Shown here one piece after another: positions 1 through 9,081 of a stretch of 64,000 bases of DNA (positions are counted from its first letter, which is position 1; each line of letters begins with the position of its first letter). The position numbers and the translations under genes are program-made. The stretch covers positions 62,001 to 126,000 of the forward strand of contig NZ_SNWE01000007.1 of the NCBI RefSeq assembly GCF_004362395.1, written 5' to 3'. The DNA comes from Salegentibacter sp. 24 (lineage in GTDB: Bacteria; Bacteroidota; Bacteroidia; Flavobacteriales; Flavobacteriaceae). Below the pieces are notes generated by a model. The model saw only the letters and a list, made by a program, of their open reading frames with translations, did not search any database and was not told the origin of the DNA.

Positions 1-2
1 CC

Positions 3-896
3 ATTGCTCTACAAGTAGCTATTAAAGCCCTGGGACTAAGCGGTGAGATCATTACAACTTCATTTTCCTATGTAGCCACAACCTCGAGTATTGTTTGGGA
101 AAATTGCACTCCGGTTTTTGTAGATATTCACCCCGAATATTTGACTATAGACGAAACCAAAATTGAGGCTGCGATCACCTCCAAGACTTCGGCTATTCTT
201 GCAACCCATGTGTATGGCAACCCTTGTAATGTGGAAACCATTGATGCCATAGCTAAAAAGCATAACCTAAAAGTGATCTATGATGCTGCCCATTGTTTTG
301 GGGTAAAACATAAAGGAACTTCTATCTTTAATTATGGTGACGTAAGCATCTGCAGTTTTCACGCCACCAAGATCTTTCATACCGGAGAAGGAGGGGCGTT
401 GATTACTAAAGACCCCGATTTGCACTATAAGTTATATTACCATCATAATTTTGGACATAAAGGCCAGGAAGATTTTGAAGGTTTGGGTATAAATGCTAAA
501 ATGAGTGAATTCCAGGCAGCTATGGGACTAGCAGTTTTACCTTATATAGATGAGATTGTTAGCGAGAGAAAGAGGGTTATTAAGTTTTATCGAGAAAATT
601 TGCCGGAGTTTAAAACAGTTAAAATAAGGGAAGGTACTTCCTGGAATTACAGCTACTACCCGGTACTATTTGAGGATGAGGAAATGCTTTTAAAAGTGAA
701 GAAGAAACTGGAAGCAAATCAAATATTTCCCAGACGATATTTTTATCCTAGTTTGAATCAATTAGCGTATCTCGATTCTGAGAAAAAGTCTGTTTCTGAT
801 AAAATTGCAACAAAGGTACTCTGTTTGCCAAATTATAGTAATTTGGATGAGAGTATTCTAAAAACAGTTTGTTTATTAGTAAATGAAGTTTCTTAA
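3..896 (+). CDS. DegT/DnrJ/EryC1/StrS-family sugar aminotransferase (5' end cut by window)
   Basis: PLP-dependent aminotransferase that would convert a nucleotide-activated keto-sugar to an amino sugar for the polysaccharide built by this locus. The frame is open from the window edge, so the N-terminus is missing and 297 residues are visible. The family core is clear: the SFSYVATTSS segment, the PLP-contacting Asp in YDAAHCFG (about visible residue 94), and the Schiff-base Lys in SFHATKIFH (bases 369-371) followed by GEGG. The two genes that follow encode hexapeptide acyltransferases, which suggests an N-acylated amino sugar such as a 3- or 4-amino-deoxyhexose. The exact sugar is inference. 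Confidence 0.9.
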   Translation: MALQVAIKALGLSGEIITTSFSYVATTSSIVWENCTPVFVDIHPEYLTIDETKIEAAITSKTSAILATHVYGNPCNVETIDAIAKKHNLKVIYDAAHCFGVKHKGTSIFNYGDVSICSFHATKIFHTGEGGALITKDPDLHYKLYYHHNFGHKGQEDFEGLGINAKMSEFQAAMGLAVLPYIDEIVSERKRVIKFYRENLPEFKTVKIREGTSWNYSYYPVLFEDEEMLLKVKKKLEANQIFPRRYFYPSLNQLAYLDSEKKSVSDKIATKVLCLPNYSNLDESILKTVCLLVNEVS

Positions 897-907
897 AATT
901 AAATCTA

Positions 908-1855
908 GTGAAAATTTCTTTTGTTGATATTAAAATTTTTTTAAATAAACATGGTATTCCGTTCCAGGTTATTGGCGATGCCAAGGAAAATTATATTGTT
1001 GCCTCTATATATAACCCTGTAAAAAATGGATTTTATTTTTTACAAGCTTCAAATGATATCCCCAATTTTTCAGATTCTATTATTCTAACAGATTTTATTA
1101 ATAAACCTTTTAATGGTAATGTCATTTTAAAAATAAATGAATCGCCCCAAGTTGTTTTTTATAAAATTCTAAATGAGTATTTTAAGGAGGTTTCTAGTGG
1201 AGAAGTATGTTCATCTTCAAAAATCCACAATGAAGCAATTATTGGTAAAAATGTTCAAATTGATTCCTTCGTTGTAATAGGAATAAGTGAGATTGGTGAT
1301 AATTCTATAATAAAAAGCAACACTGTTATTAATGATAACTGTAAAATCGGTAAAAATACCATAATAGAATCAAATTGCTCCATTGGCGTTCGTGGAATTG
1401 CTTGGGTTTTTGAAGGCCAAGGTAATAGAGTAAATCAACCACAATTGGGAGGTGTTACTATAGGTGAAAATTGTATTATTGGTGCTAATAGTGCAATAGC
1501 CCGAGGTTCCTTAAATGAGGATACAAGAATTGGTGATCAAACGGTTATTGCTCCAGGAGCTAAAATTGGACATGGTGTAATAATTTCTGAAAGAGTACAT
1601 TTATCTAATAACGTTTGTGTTGCTGGTAATTCGAAAATAGAAGAAAGGTCCTTTATAGGAAGTGGGGCTATAATTTCCTCAAAAACAGTTATAAAAAAAG
1701 GAACCATAGTAGGGGCAGGAGCAATGGTGAATAAAAATTTTGAAAAGGAAAATTCTACTTTGATTGGTGTGCCAGCAAGACCAGTTAAAAAGGAAAAAAG
1801 AAATATTAACAAAGGAGTACCAGCTACATTAAGAAATATAAAAGATGAAGAATAG
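908..1855 (+). CDS. LpxD-like left-handed beta-helix N-acyltransferase
   Basis: Hexapeptide-repeat acyltransferase of 315 residues, close in layout to LpxD: a non-repeat N-terminal domain (about 1-95) followed by [LIV]-G-x4 repeats (about 105-300). The NRVNQPQLGGVTIG stretch and His222 in IGHGV match the LpxD core, where that His is catalytic. It starts at GTG 908, 11 bases after the aminotransferase, and overlaps the next gene by 11 bases. In this context it probably acylates the amino sugar made upstream rather than lipid A, but a true LpxD role cannot be excluded from sequence alone. Confidence 0.8.
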   Translation: MKISFVDIKIFLNKHGIPFQVIGDAKENYIVASIYNPVKNGFYFLQASNDIPNFSDSIILTDFINKPFNGNVILKINESPQVVFYKILNEYFKEVSSGEVCSSSKIHNEAIIGKNVQIDSFVVIGISEIGDNSIIKSNTVINDNCKIGKNTIIESNCSIGVRGIAWVFEGQGNRVNQPQLGGVTIGENCIIGANSAIARGSLNEDTRIGDQTVIAPGAKIGHGVIISERVHLSNNVCVAGNSKIEERSFIGSGAIISSKTVIKKGTIVGAGAMVNKNFEKENSTLIGVPARPVKKEKRNINKGVPATLRNIKDEE

Positions 1856-2387
1856 TTTAGTGTCATCCAGTGCAAAATTAGGACCAAACGTTAAAATTGG
1901 ATTATTCTGCATAATTGAAGATGATGTGGAAATAGGAGAAAATGTAGTAATTGAAAATTATTGTTTATTGAAGAGAGGAGTAAAAATCGGTAAAAACACT
2001 GTTATAAAAAGTTATGTTGAGCTTAGAGAAGATACCATAATTGGAGCAGATTGTTATATCGATTCAAAAGTTTCAAGTTCTGGGTATTGTAATATTGGGG
2101 ATAGGGTTACACTCAGATATGAATCTATTTTAGCTAGAGGTGTTCAGATTGGAGATGACTGTTATTTCAGCCCTCGTGTTATGACAAATAACTTAGATGA
2201 TGAGATGAACCAAATAGGTGGAGCCAAAATTGGAAAAAAATGTTTCATAGGTACAAATGCTGTAATTCAACATGGTATACAAATAGGGGATAATGTTATC
2301 ATAGGGGCAATGGCTTTCGTGAACAAAGATTGTGATAGTCAAAAGACTTATGTGGGAATACCTGCAAAATTGTTAAAGCAAAATTAA
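1845..2387 (+). CDS. Hexapeptide-repeat (WbbJ/FdtC-like) acetyltransferase
   Basis: A 180-residue protein made almost wholly of hexapeptide repeats (VKIGLFCIIED, VEIGENVVIEN and so on) that form a left-handed beta helix, ending in the GIPAKLL segment typical of sugar O- or N-acetyltransferases. It overlaps the preceding acyltransferase by 11 bases and shares one base with the next start (TAATG), so it is translated in the same operon. A DegT aminotransferase next to a short hexapeptide enzyme resembles the FdtB-FdtC pair for dTDP-3-acetamido-3,6-dideoxyhexose. That comparison is inference. Confidence 0.82.
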   Translation: MKNSLVSSSAKLGPNVKIGLFCIIEDDVEIGENVVIENYCLLKRGVKIGKNTVIKSYVELREDTIIGADCYIDSKVSSSGYCNIGDRVTLRYESILARGVQIGDDCYFSPRVMTNNLDDEMNQIGGAKIGKKCFIGTNAVIQHGIQIGDNVIIGAMAFVNKDCDSQKTYVGIPAKLLKQN

Positions 2388-3310
2388 TGACCATCCAAGA
2401 CTTTTTAAAGGCTTACCAAAAAAAGGAGGTAAATTCATTTAAAAATTCTTCCGTTGAAAAACCGTTGGTGTCCGTGTCTATTGTTACCTATCAACACGTA
2501 AATTACATCAAAGAATGTCTGGATGGAATCTTAATGCAAAAAACCAATTTTCCCTTTGAGATTTTATTAGGGGATGATGAAAGTACTGATGGTACAAGAG
2601 AAATTTGCTTGGAATATGCCAGAAAATACCCTGAGAAAATTAGATTCTTTCTCCATCACAGAGAGAATAATATTAAAATAAACGGCGCCCCCACAGGGCG
2701 ATTTAATTTTATTTATAATCTTTTTACAGCAAGAGGGAAATACATCGCTTTATGTGAAGGTGACGACTACTGGACAGATCCTTTAAAACTTCAAAAACAG
2801 GTTGATTTTTTGGAGGAGAATGAGGGTTATGAAGGTTGTTTTCATAGTACTTACATAAAAGATGAAATAAATAAAATTGAAGAAAAACTTTGGAGGGATT
2901 ATACAAAGTGTGTTTTCACCATAGAAGACACTCTTTCAAAGTTATCTTTATTTCATACCAGTTCATTTTTATTTAAGAGAGAAAACCTATTGATACCCAA
3001 ATGGTTCACCAGCATTGTTAGTGGTGATATGGCCTTATTTGCATTAATTGCTTCCAACGGTTTGCTTTATTTCATTAACGAGCCGATGAGTGTTTACCGA
3101 AAAAATGAGGGAGGTGTAACAAATTCGTTAAGTTTAATTAATTACCATACAAGTAGAATTGAGTTATTTGAGAATTTAAACAAAGAATTTGATTTTCAAT
3201 ATATAACTACGATTTCAGCTATTATTAGTTATCACAAAAATGAGCTAAAACAATGCAATGAAAGCAGACTAAGTCATTTAATCAAAAGAATCCAGAACAA
3301 AATTAAATGA
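2387..3310 (+). CDS. Family 2 glycosyltransferase
   Basis: GT-A fold inverting glycosyltransferase of 307 residues. The N-terminal signature VSVSIVTYQH (about 28-37) is followed by the nucleotide-binding acidic pair LGDDES (about 61-66) and a second acidic motif CEGDDYW (about 123-129) of the DxD type. It lacks obvious membrane segments, so it should act at the inner face of the inner membrane on the lipid-linked repeat unit. It is joined to its neighbours by TAATG and ATGA overlaps. Donor and acceptor are unknown. Confidence 0.88.
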   Translation: MTIQDFLKAYQKKEVNSFKNSSVEKPLVSVSIVTYQHVNYIKECLDGILMQKTNFPFEILLGDDESTDGTREICLEYARKYPEKIRFFLHHRENNIKINGAPTGRFNFIYNLFTARGKYIALCEGDDYWTDPLKLQKQVDFLEENEGYEGCFHSTYIKDEINKIEEKLWRDYTKCVFTIEDTLSKLSLFHTSSFLFKRENLLIPKWFTSIVSGDMALFALIASNGLLYFINEPMSVYRKNEGGVTNSLSLINYHTSRIELFENLNKEFDFQYITTISAIISYHKNELKQCNESRLSHLIKRIQNKIK

Positions 3311-4011
3311 AAAGTGATTTTATAAACATACAGCTTGAAAAATCAAATCTTGATATTTATTATATAAGAACTTCTATTTTTAACGCTTTAAAAAAAGCTT
3401 TACCGTTATTTCAAGGTTCAGTTTTAGATATAGGTTGCGGAAAGATGCCGTATAAAGAATACATATTAAATCACTCTAAAGTTGTAACCTACACCGGTCT
3501 TGATATTGAAACAGCACGTGACTATGATGCTAATATCCAACCTGATTTCACCTGGGACGGGATATCTATGCCCTTTAAAAGTGAAAGTTTTGACTGTGCT
3601 TTTGGAACAGAGGTTTTAGAACATTGCCCGGAGCCTGAAATTGTATTAAAAGAAATACATCGAATATTAAAACCAGGGGGCATTTTCTTTTTTACCGTAC
3701 CTTTTCTTTGGAACTTGCATGAAGTTCCAAATGATGAATATAGATACACACCTTTTGCTTTGAAAAGGCATTTTAAGAATAGTGGGTTTAAAGAAGTAGA
3801 GCTTAAGGCCACAGGTGGATGGCATGCTTCCATTGCCCAAATGCTGGGTTTATGGGTTCGCAGAAGTCCCCTGTCTGCGAGCAAGCGCAAATTTCTTTCC
3901 TGTCTTTTAAAACCCGTTATTAAGTATTTAATTAAACTGGATAGACCAAAACAAGTGCAGTTTAAAGAAGGACAAATGATTACGGGAATCAAAGGTGTAG
4001 CCAAAAAATAA
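3307..4011 (+). CDS. Class I SAM-dependent methyltransferase
   Basis: A 234-residue Methyltransf_11-type protein. SAM-binding motif I is VLDIGCG (residues 39-45), and the later CAFGTEVLEHCPEP and ILKPGGIFFFTVP segments are motifs typical of small-molecule and sugar methyltransferases. The start codon lies within the ATGA overlap with the upstream glycosyltransferase. Probably methylates a sugar or glycan end in this polysaccharide. The substrate is not predictable. Confidence 0.85.
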   Translation: MKSDFINIQLEKSNLDIYYIRTSIFNALKKALPLFQGSVLDIGCGKMPYKEYILNHSKVVTYTGLDIETARDYDANIQPDFTWDGISMPFKSESFDCAFGTEVLEHCPEPEIVLKEIHRILKPGGIFFFTVPFLWNLHEVPNDEYRYTPFALKRHFKNSGFKEVELKATGGWHASIAQMLGLWVRRSPLSASKRKFLSCLLKPVIKYLIKLDRPKQVQFKEGQMITGIKGVAKK

Positions 4012-4019
4012 TTTTATAA

Positions 4020-5120
4020 ATGAATATAGCCCTTATCTCTCCTTCCAGAAATGCCTATTCCGAAACTTTTATCCAGGCCCACAAGGAAAGGTTAAATGGA
4101 AACATTTTTTATTATTACAATGGAGAAGTACCTACAGAATTAGAGGGCGGAGTGGTAATTAATTCACGTAGTAAACGAATTCTCGATATTTTTAAAGGCC
4201 ATTTCAGGCTGAACCGTTTTTCATTAGCAGAGCAAGCGGTAATTACTTCGTTCAGGAAAAACAATATAGACCTGGTTTTTGCCGAATATGGAACTACCGG
4301 AGAAGCTCTTCTTCCTATTTGTAAAGAATTACAAATTCCAATAATTGTTCATTTTCACGGCTTCGATGCCTCAAGGAAAGAATTGATTAAGGCAAATGAG
4401 AGTTATTATAAACTGTTTGATTACGCAAGTTATGTAGTAGTAGTTTCGAACCAAATGTACCGGGACCTGCTTAAAATGGGCTGCCCGGAATCTAAACTTG
4501 TTTTTAATGTTTATGGTCCACGTGAAGACTTTTTAGAAGTTAAACCAACTGTTAAAAAACAGCAATTCATAGCTATTGGGAGGTTCACAGATAAAAAAGC
4601 CCCATATTACCTTATTCTTTCATTTATTAGAATTAAAAAGAAATTTCCAGAAGCCAGGATGGTACTAGCAGGGGATGGGGAATTATGGAATACCTGTAAG
4701 AACCTCATACATTACTACGGGCTGGATGAAAATATTTCTATGCCTGGTGTTATCTCTAAAGACCAATATATAGAATATTTAAAGTATTCTTTGGCAATGG
4801 TACAACATAGTATAACAGCTGAAGACGGGGATAGTGAAGGGACTCCGTTAGCAATCCTTGAAGCTTCAGCTGCGGGTTTGCCTGTTATTTCAACAAAACA
4901 TGCGGGCATAACGGATGTAATAATCGATGGAAAAACCGGCTTATTAGTTGAAGAACATGATGTAGTTGGAATGAGTAAAAAAATGCAGGAACTTCTTGAG
5001 AATAATAGCCTGGCAAAAAAAATGGGCAAAAACGGAAAAGATAATATCTCAGTAAATTTTTCTTTGAATAGGCATATAAAGGTACTTGATGATTTGATAG
5101 AAAAAACTCTTAAAGTTTAA
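4020..5120 (+). CDS. Family 4 glycosyltransferase
   Basis: Retaining GT-B glycosyltransferase of 366 residues. The C-terminal half carries the GT4 donor-site motif EGTPLAILEASAAGLPVIS with the two glutamates seven residues apart, followed by GKTGLLVEEHD. The N-terminal half has the FHGFDAS segment common in GT4 enzymes. It follows the methyltransferase by eight bases. Sugar specificity is unknown. Confidence 0.9.
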   Translation: MNIALISPSRNAYSETFIQAHKERLNGNIFYYYNGEVPTELEGGVVINSRSKRILDIFKGHFRLNRFSLAEQAVITSFRKNNIDLVFAEYGTTGEALLPICKELQIPIIVHFHGFDASRKELIKANESYYKLFDYASYVVVVSNQMYRDLLKMGCPESKLVFNVYGPREDFLEVKPTVKKQQFIAIGRFTDKKAPYYLILSFIRIKKKFPEARMVLAGDGELWNTCKNLIHYYGLDENISMPGVISKDQYIEYLKYSLAMVQHSITAEDGDSEGTPLAILEASAAGLPVISTKHAGITDVIIDGKTGLLVEEHDVVGMSKKMQELLENNSLAKKMGKNGKDNISVNFSLNRHIKVLDDLIEKTLKV

Positions 5121-5182
5121 ATCATTTATTTAAAACTTCATCCTTTAAGAAAGATTCTTAAATTGTGCAAAAATCATTTTTA

Positions 5183-6145
5183 ATGGAGCCTTTGGTTTCA
5201 ATCATAATCCCCACCTATAATCGGGCTCACCTTATCGGTGATACCATAGGATCTGTGATTACACAAAGCTATTCAAACTGGGAATGTCTCATAGTAGATG
5301 ACGGTTCTAACGATTATACAGAGGAACTATTGAAATTTTATAGCGAGAGGGACGGCCGGATTGAATTTCATAAAAGACCTAAAGACATACCAAAAGGAGC
5401 AAATGCCTGTAGAAATTATGGTTTTGAATTGAGTAAAGGGGAATTTGTAAATTGGTTTGATGATGATGATGTGATGCTACCGGAATTCCTTCAGAAAAAG
5501 GTAAAGAAATTTGAAAAACTAAAAAAACTGGTTATTTGTTCCGGGATTTTCACAAATGAATTTCTAAAAAAGACGGGGCGAATGAAAATTATCCAAGATG
5601 AAAGAATATTTCACAATTATCTTTTATGGCATTCACAGATAATTACCAATTCGGTAATGTTTCGAAGATCTTATTTGGTTGGAACGAAGTTATTTGATGA
5701 GAGTCTAAGTAGAGGACAGGAGGCTGAATTTTTTAGTCGAATATTTTATTCTTTAAAAAGAAATGAATACGACCTCATACCTTACGGCTTGTTTCTATAC
5801 AGGCAACACGCTGATACTAAAACAGAAAAGAATAAAGATTATATACCATCCTTTAAGTCCTCACAAACTAGTGTGATTCTCAAAAACTTTCAAAGAAGTT
5901 TGAGTTTAAAAGATAGAGTTTTAATTAATTATCTTTATGCTGAATTAATAGAACTGTTTTCTCAGGGTATCAAAAATCATCATGATTCTAATTCATTTAG
6001 AATTCTGTTTTTTTTAATCCCAGAAGTATTATTATACAACTTAAAATTATCAGCTGAGCTTCTTTTGTATGGAGTTATTGCGATATTAAAGAAGAAGATA
6101 AGTTTTGAAACATATAAACGTCTTAAAAGAAACATCATAAAATAA
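5183..6145 (+). CDS. Family 2 glycosyltransferase (paralogue of the next gene)
   Basis: GT2 enzyme. LVSIIIPTYNR near the N-terminus, the VDDGS nucleotide-binding motif and NWFDDDD are present. A GTG at 5165 would add six residues, but the ATG at 5183 places the core strand at the usual distance from the N-terminus and is preferred. The C-terminal quarter is hydrophobic and then basic, which suggests membrane association. It is clearly related to the next gene over at least the first 110 residues, so the two probably arose by tandem duplication. Confidence 0.88.
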   Translation: MEPLVSIIIPTYNRAHLIGDTIGSVITQSYSNWECLIVDDGSNDYTEELLKFYSERDGRIEFHKRPKDIPKGANACRNYGFELSKGEFVNWFDDDDVMLPEFLQKKVKKFEKLKKLVICSGIFTNEFLKKTGRMKIIQDERIFHNYLLWHSQIITNSVMFRRSYLVGTKLFDESLSRGQEAEFFSRIFYSLKRNEYDLIPYGLFLYRQHADTKTEKNKDYIPSFKSSQTSVILKNFQRSLSLKDRVLINYLYAELIELFSQGIKNHHDSNSFRILFFLIPEVLLYNLKLSAELLLYGVIAILKKKISFETYKRLKRNIIK

Positions 6146-6146
6146 G

Positions 6147-7094
6147 ATGAAAGAATTAGTTTCTATAATCATACCTTCTTATAATCGCCATGATTTCCTG
6201 AGTGAAACATTAGAATCTGTAGTTCTTCAAACTTATAAGAATTGGGAGTGTATTGTGGTAGATGACGGGTCTTTAGACTACACCCAAGAATTGATAGAAT
6301 TTTATTTAAAAAAGGATGAGAGGATTAAGTTTTTTTGCAGACCTGAAACAAAACAAAAAGGAGCGAGTTCTTGCAGAAATTTTGGTCTTTCAAAAGCTAA
6401 AGGAGAATTAATTCAGTTTTTAGATTCAGATGACCTTTTAGGAAGAACCAAGCTGGAAGAGCAAGTAAAATTTTATAAACCAGGAGGCCTATCCCTATTT
6501 ATCTGTAAATGGGGTTGGTTTAAAAATAGTAATGATCTCTATAAAAGATTTAAAAAAGACTACCATAGCTTTCGAAATTTCAAAGATAGTGAGAACTTAT
6601 TAAGTATTTTTGGATTGCACGATGAATATCTTCCTATTCATAACTATCTTATTCCAATGCGATTGATAATAAAAGCAGGTGAATGGAATGAAGACTTAAG
6701 CAATAACGATGATGGGGAGTTTATGACTCGTATTATCTTGAACTCGTCTAACATTATTTATACAGAAACAGCCGAGGTTTTTTATAGGTATGATAATAAT
6801 GATAAGCTCAGCGAGATCTCAACTAAAGAAAAAATCGATAGTTTTATTTCAAGTTGGAAGCTTATCGCAAACCATGTTTTGGAGGGTTCTAAACAAAAGC
6901 GAAATCCTTATGTTGCAAGAGCTAAAAATAACCTTTATAAGAAATTAAAGGATATAGCTCCAGATCAGATTGAGAAGGAGAAAGATTTTCTTAAGGGTAG
7001 AATTAATTTTGATCGTAAATATATTAGAAACTTTTATATAGTATTGGAAAAGTTAGGTTTGAAGAAGTATGAATTAACTTCGTTTAAAAAATGA
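6147..7094 (+). CDS. Family 2 glycosyltransferase (paralogue of the preceding gene)
   Basis: A 315-residue GT2 enzyme with LVSIIIPSYNR, VVDDGS and FLDSDD motifs. It starts one base after the previous stop and its 3' end overlaps the next gene by four bases. It shares the NWEC and CRNFG/CRNYG landmarks with the upstream paralogue, but the second acidic motif differs (LDSDD against FDDDD). The pair may therefore have diverged in donor or acceptor. Confidence 0.88.
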   Translation: MKELVSIIIPSYNRHDFLSETLESVVLQTYKNWECIVVDDGSLDYTQELIEFYLKKDERIKFFCRPETKQKGASSCRNFGLSKAKGELIQFLDSDDLLGRTKLEEQVKFYKPGGLSLFICKWGWFKNSNDLYKRFKKDYHSFRNFKDSENLLSIFGLHDEYLPIHNYLIPMRLIIKAGEWNEDLSNNDDGEFMTRIILNSSNIIYTETAEVFYRYDNNDKLSEISTKEKIDSFISSWKLIANHVLEGSKQKRNPYVARAKNNLYKKLKDIAPDQIEKEKDFLKGRINFDRKYIRNFYIVLEKLGLKKYELTSFKK

Positions 7095-8323
7095 AAAGAT
7101 CCATACTTTTTAAATTATGGACTTTTCCCGGAAGTTATGAAACCTTCCTGGTAAATCAAATTGGCACCGCAATAACTTGTGGTTATGATGTAAAGATACT
7201 TTTGAAGGATACAAACTATCTTAAAAATAGCCGACATAAAGACCTTATAGAAGAACTACAGCTCGAGAATAAACTTATAATTTCAAATTATAAAATTCCT
7301 TCCAGTAAATTTTTTAGAATCATTAAAAGCTTGATTTTAATTATACGAAATGTACATCGGCTACGTCCCTTACTTAATTTTTTAAAGGAGCACCGTAAGT
7401 TTGAATTGATTAACATTTATAAATTTCATTTTTATAAAAAGCTTACGGATTATGATATAATTCATGTGCAATATGGTACCAATGCAAAACCACTCGATAT
7501 ACTTAAGAAAACTGGAGTTTTAAAATCCAGACTAATTGTTTCGTTTCATGGTCATGACCTCCACTTTCCAATTAACAATAAAATACACGAATTAAATTAT
7601 TACAATAACCTATTTTTAAACGCAGACATATTAACAGTAAATACTCCCTACTTAAAGACCTTACTTTTAAAATATAATGCGCCACAGGAAAAAATAAAGG
7701 TAATACCAGTGGGTGTTGATACAGAATTTTTCATAGTATCGGATCAAAAAAAGAGAACCGACATATTTAAAATCATAACGGTGGGTAGATTGGATAAGTT
7801 AAAAGGCCAGGTCTATGGAATTGAAACAGCAAAAATATTACGTGATAGTGGCTATAATTTTACATATACAATAGTAGGTGATGGACCCGAATTTAATTTT
7901 CTTTCGCAATTAATAAAAAAGTATGATCTGGAAAATTATGTGACAATGATAGGAGAGAAGTCACGGTCGGAAGTACGGGATCTTTTAAAGAGCCATGATA
8001 TTTTTTTAATGACCTCGGTTGCAGGTCCTCGTAATGCTAAAGAAGCCCAGGGTTTGGTCACAGCTGAAGCACAGGCAAGTGGTTTGCCAGTTATCGCTTT
8101 TGATTCAGGAGGAGTGAAATATACAATTAAGAATGGGGAGACCGGTTTCTTAGCACCTGAAGGTGATACAAGGATAATGATGAATTATATAAAAACCTTA
8201 ATTCAAAATGATCAACTTCTAGATCGGATGTCCCAGGCAGCTGTGAAGTATGTTGATATGAATTTTGCTCAAAAAAAAATAAATAAAACCTGGCAAGAAG
8301 TTTATAATGCCTTAGTTGATTAA
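7091..8323 (+). CDS. Family 4 glycosyltransferase
   Basis: A 410-residue GT-B enzyme. N-terminal domain with SFHGHDL; C-terminal domain with VGRLDKLKGQ, VGDGPEF and the EAQASGLPVIAFDSGG donor-binding region. It is longer than the family average at its N-terminal acceptor domain. ATGA overlap with the preceding GT2 gene. Specificity unknown. Confidence 0.9.
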   Translation: MKRSILFKLWTFPGSYETFLVNQIGTAITCGYDVKILLKDTNYLKNSRHKDLIEELQLENKLIISNYKIPSSKFFRIIKSLILIIRNVHRLRPLLNFLKEHRKFELINIYKFHFYKKLTDYDIIHVQYGTNAKPLDILKKTGVLKSRLIVSFHGHDLHFPINNKIHELNYYNNLFLNADILTVNTPYLKTLLLKYNAPQEKIKVIPVGVDTEFFIVSDQKKRTDIFKIITVGRLDKLKGQVYGIETAKILRDSGYNFTYTIVGDGPEFNFLSQLIKKYDLENYVTMIGEKSRSEVRDLLKSHDIFLMTSVAGPRNAKEAQGLVTAEAQASGLPVIAFDSGGVKYTIKNGETGFLAPEGDTRIMMNYIKTLIQNDQLLDRMSQAAVKYVDMNFAQKKINKTWQEVYNALVD

Positions 8324-8352
8324 AATTTCATTGATTAATAAGCGAAAATAAT

Positions 8353-9081
8353 ATGTTTTTTTCAGATAGAATAAAGTCCATTAATCCAACCGATCGAGTT
8401 TTAGAAGTTGGACCTGGTGCCACACCTCATCCTCGCTCAGATATATTTCTGGAATTAAATTATGAGGATGAAAGAGAAAGAATTGCACAATCGGGAAATG
8501 TTGGTTTATTGAATACTAATAAGGAAATAGTATATTATGATGGAGGAAAATTTCCATTCGAGGATAAAGAATTCGATTATGTTATTTGTTCACATGTTCT
8601 TGAGCATGTTCCTGATGCAGATGAATTTCTGAAAGAGGTACAAAGGGTAGGTCGCAAAGGATATTTAGAGTTTCCCACAGTGTATTATGACTACTTATAT
8701 AATTTTCCTGAGCACCAATTATTTTTATTTGAGAATATGGGAGTAATTTATTGGATGACTAAAAAAGAGAGTGGATTACAAGATTTTAATGCAATTCAAA
8801 AATTCTTTAATATATCCTGCGAACTTAAATACTACGAAACGATTAATAATTTTAAGAATTATTTCTTTCAAGGGTTTGAATGGGAAGAAGTTATTATCTC
8901 TCAGAAAGTAAACGACTTACAGAAAATCACATATTCAGAAGACCAAATAAATTTAGAACCATATTGTTTTTCAGAGGAAAGGGCCAGAAAAATTTACCCC
9001 CTTATTTCGTTTAAGAGTTTCTTAAAATTCAAAATCGAAAAAAAGATTAAACAATTTAAACGAAAATTTAAGGATGCCTAA
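8353..9081 (+). CDS. Class I SAM-dependent methyltransferase-like protein
   Basis: A 242-residue protein with SAM motif I variant VLEVGPG (residues 16-22) and the ICSHVLEHVPD segment of Methyltransf_11 proteins. The C-terminal third is lysine-rich. It overlaps the fucosyltransferase gene by eight bases, so the two are probably co-translated. A role in O-methylating a sugar next to the fucosylation step is possible but unproven. Confidence 0.78.
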   Translation: MFFSDRIKSINPTDRVLEVGPGATPHPRSDIFLELNYEDERERIAQSGNVGLLNTNKEIVYYDGGKFPFEDKEFDYVICSHVLEHVPDADEFLKEVQRVGRKGYLEFPTVYYDYLYNFPEHQLFLFENMGVIYWMTKKESGLQDFNAIQKFFNISCELKYYETINNFKNYFFQGFEWEEVIISQKVNDLQKITYSEDQINLEPYCFSEERARKIYPLISFKSFLKFKIEKKIKQFKRKFKDA

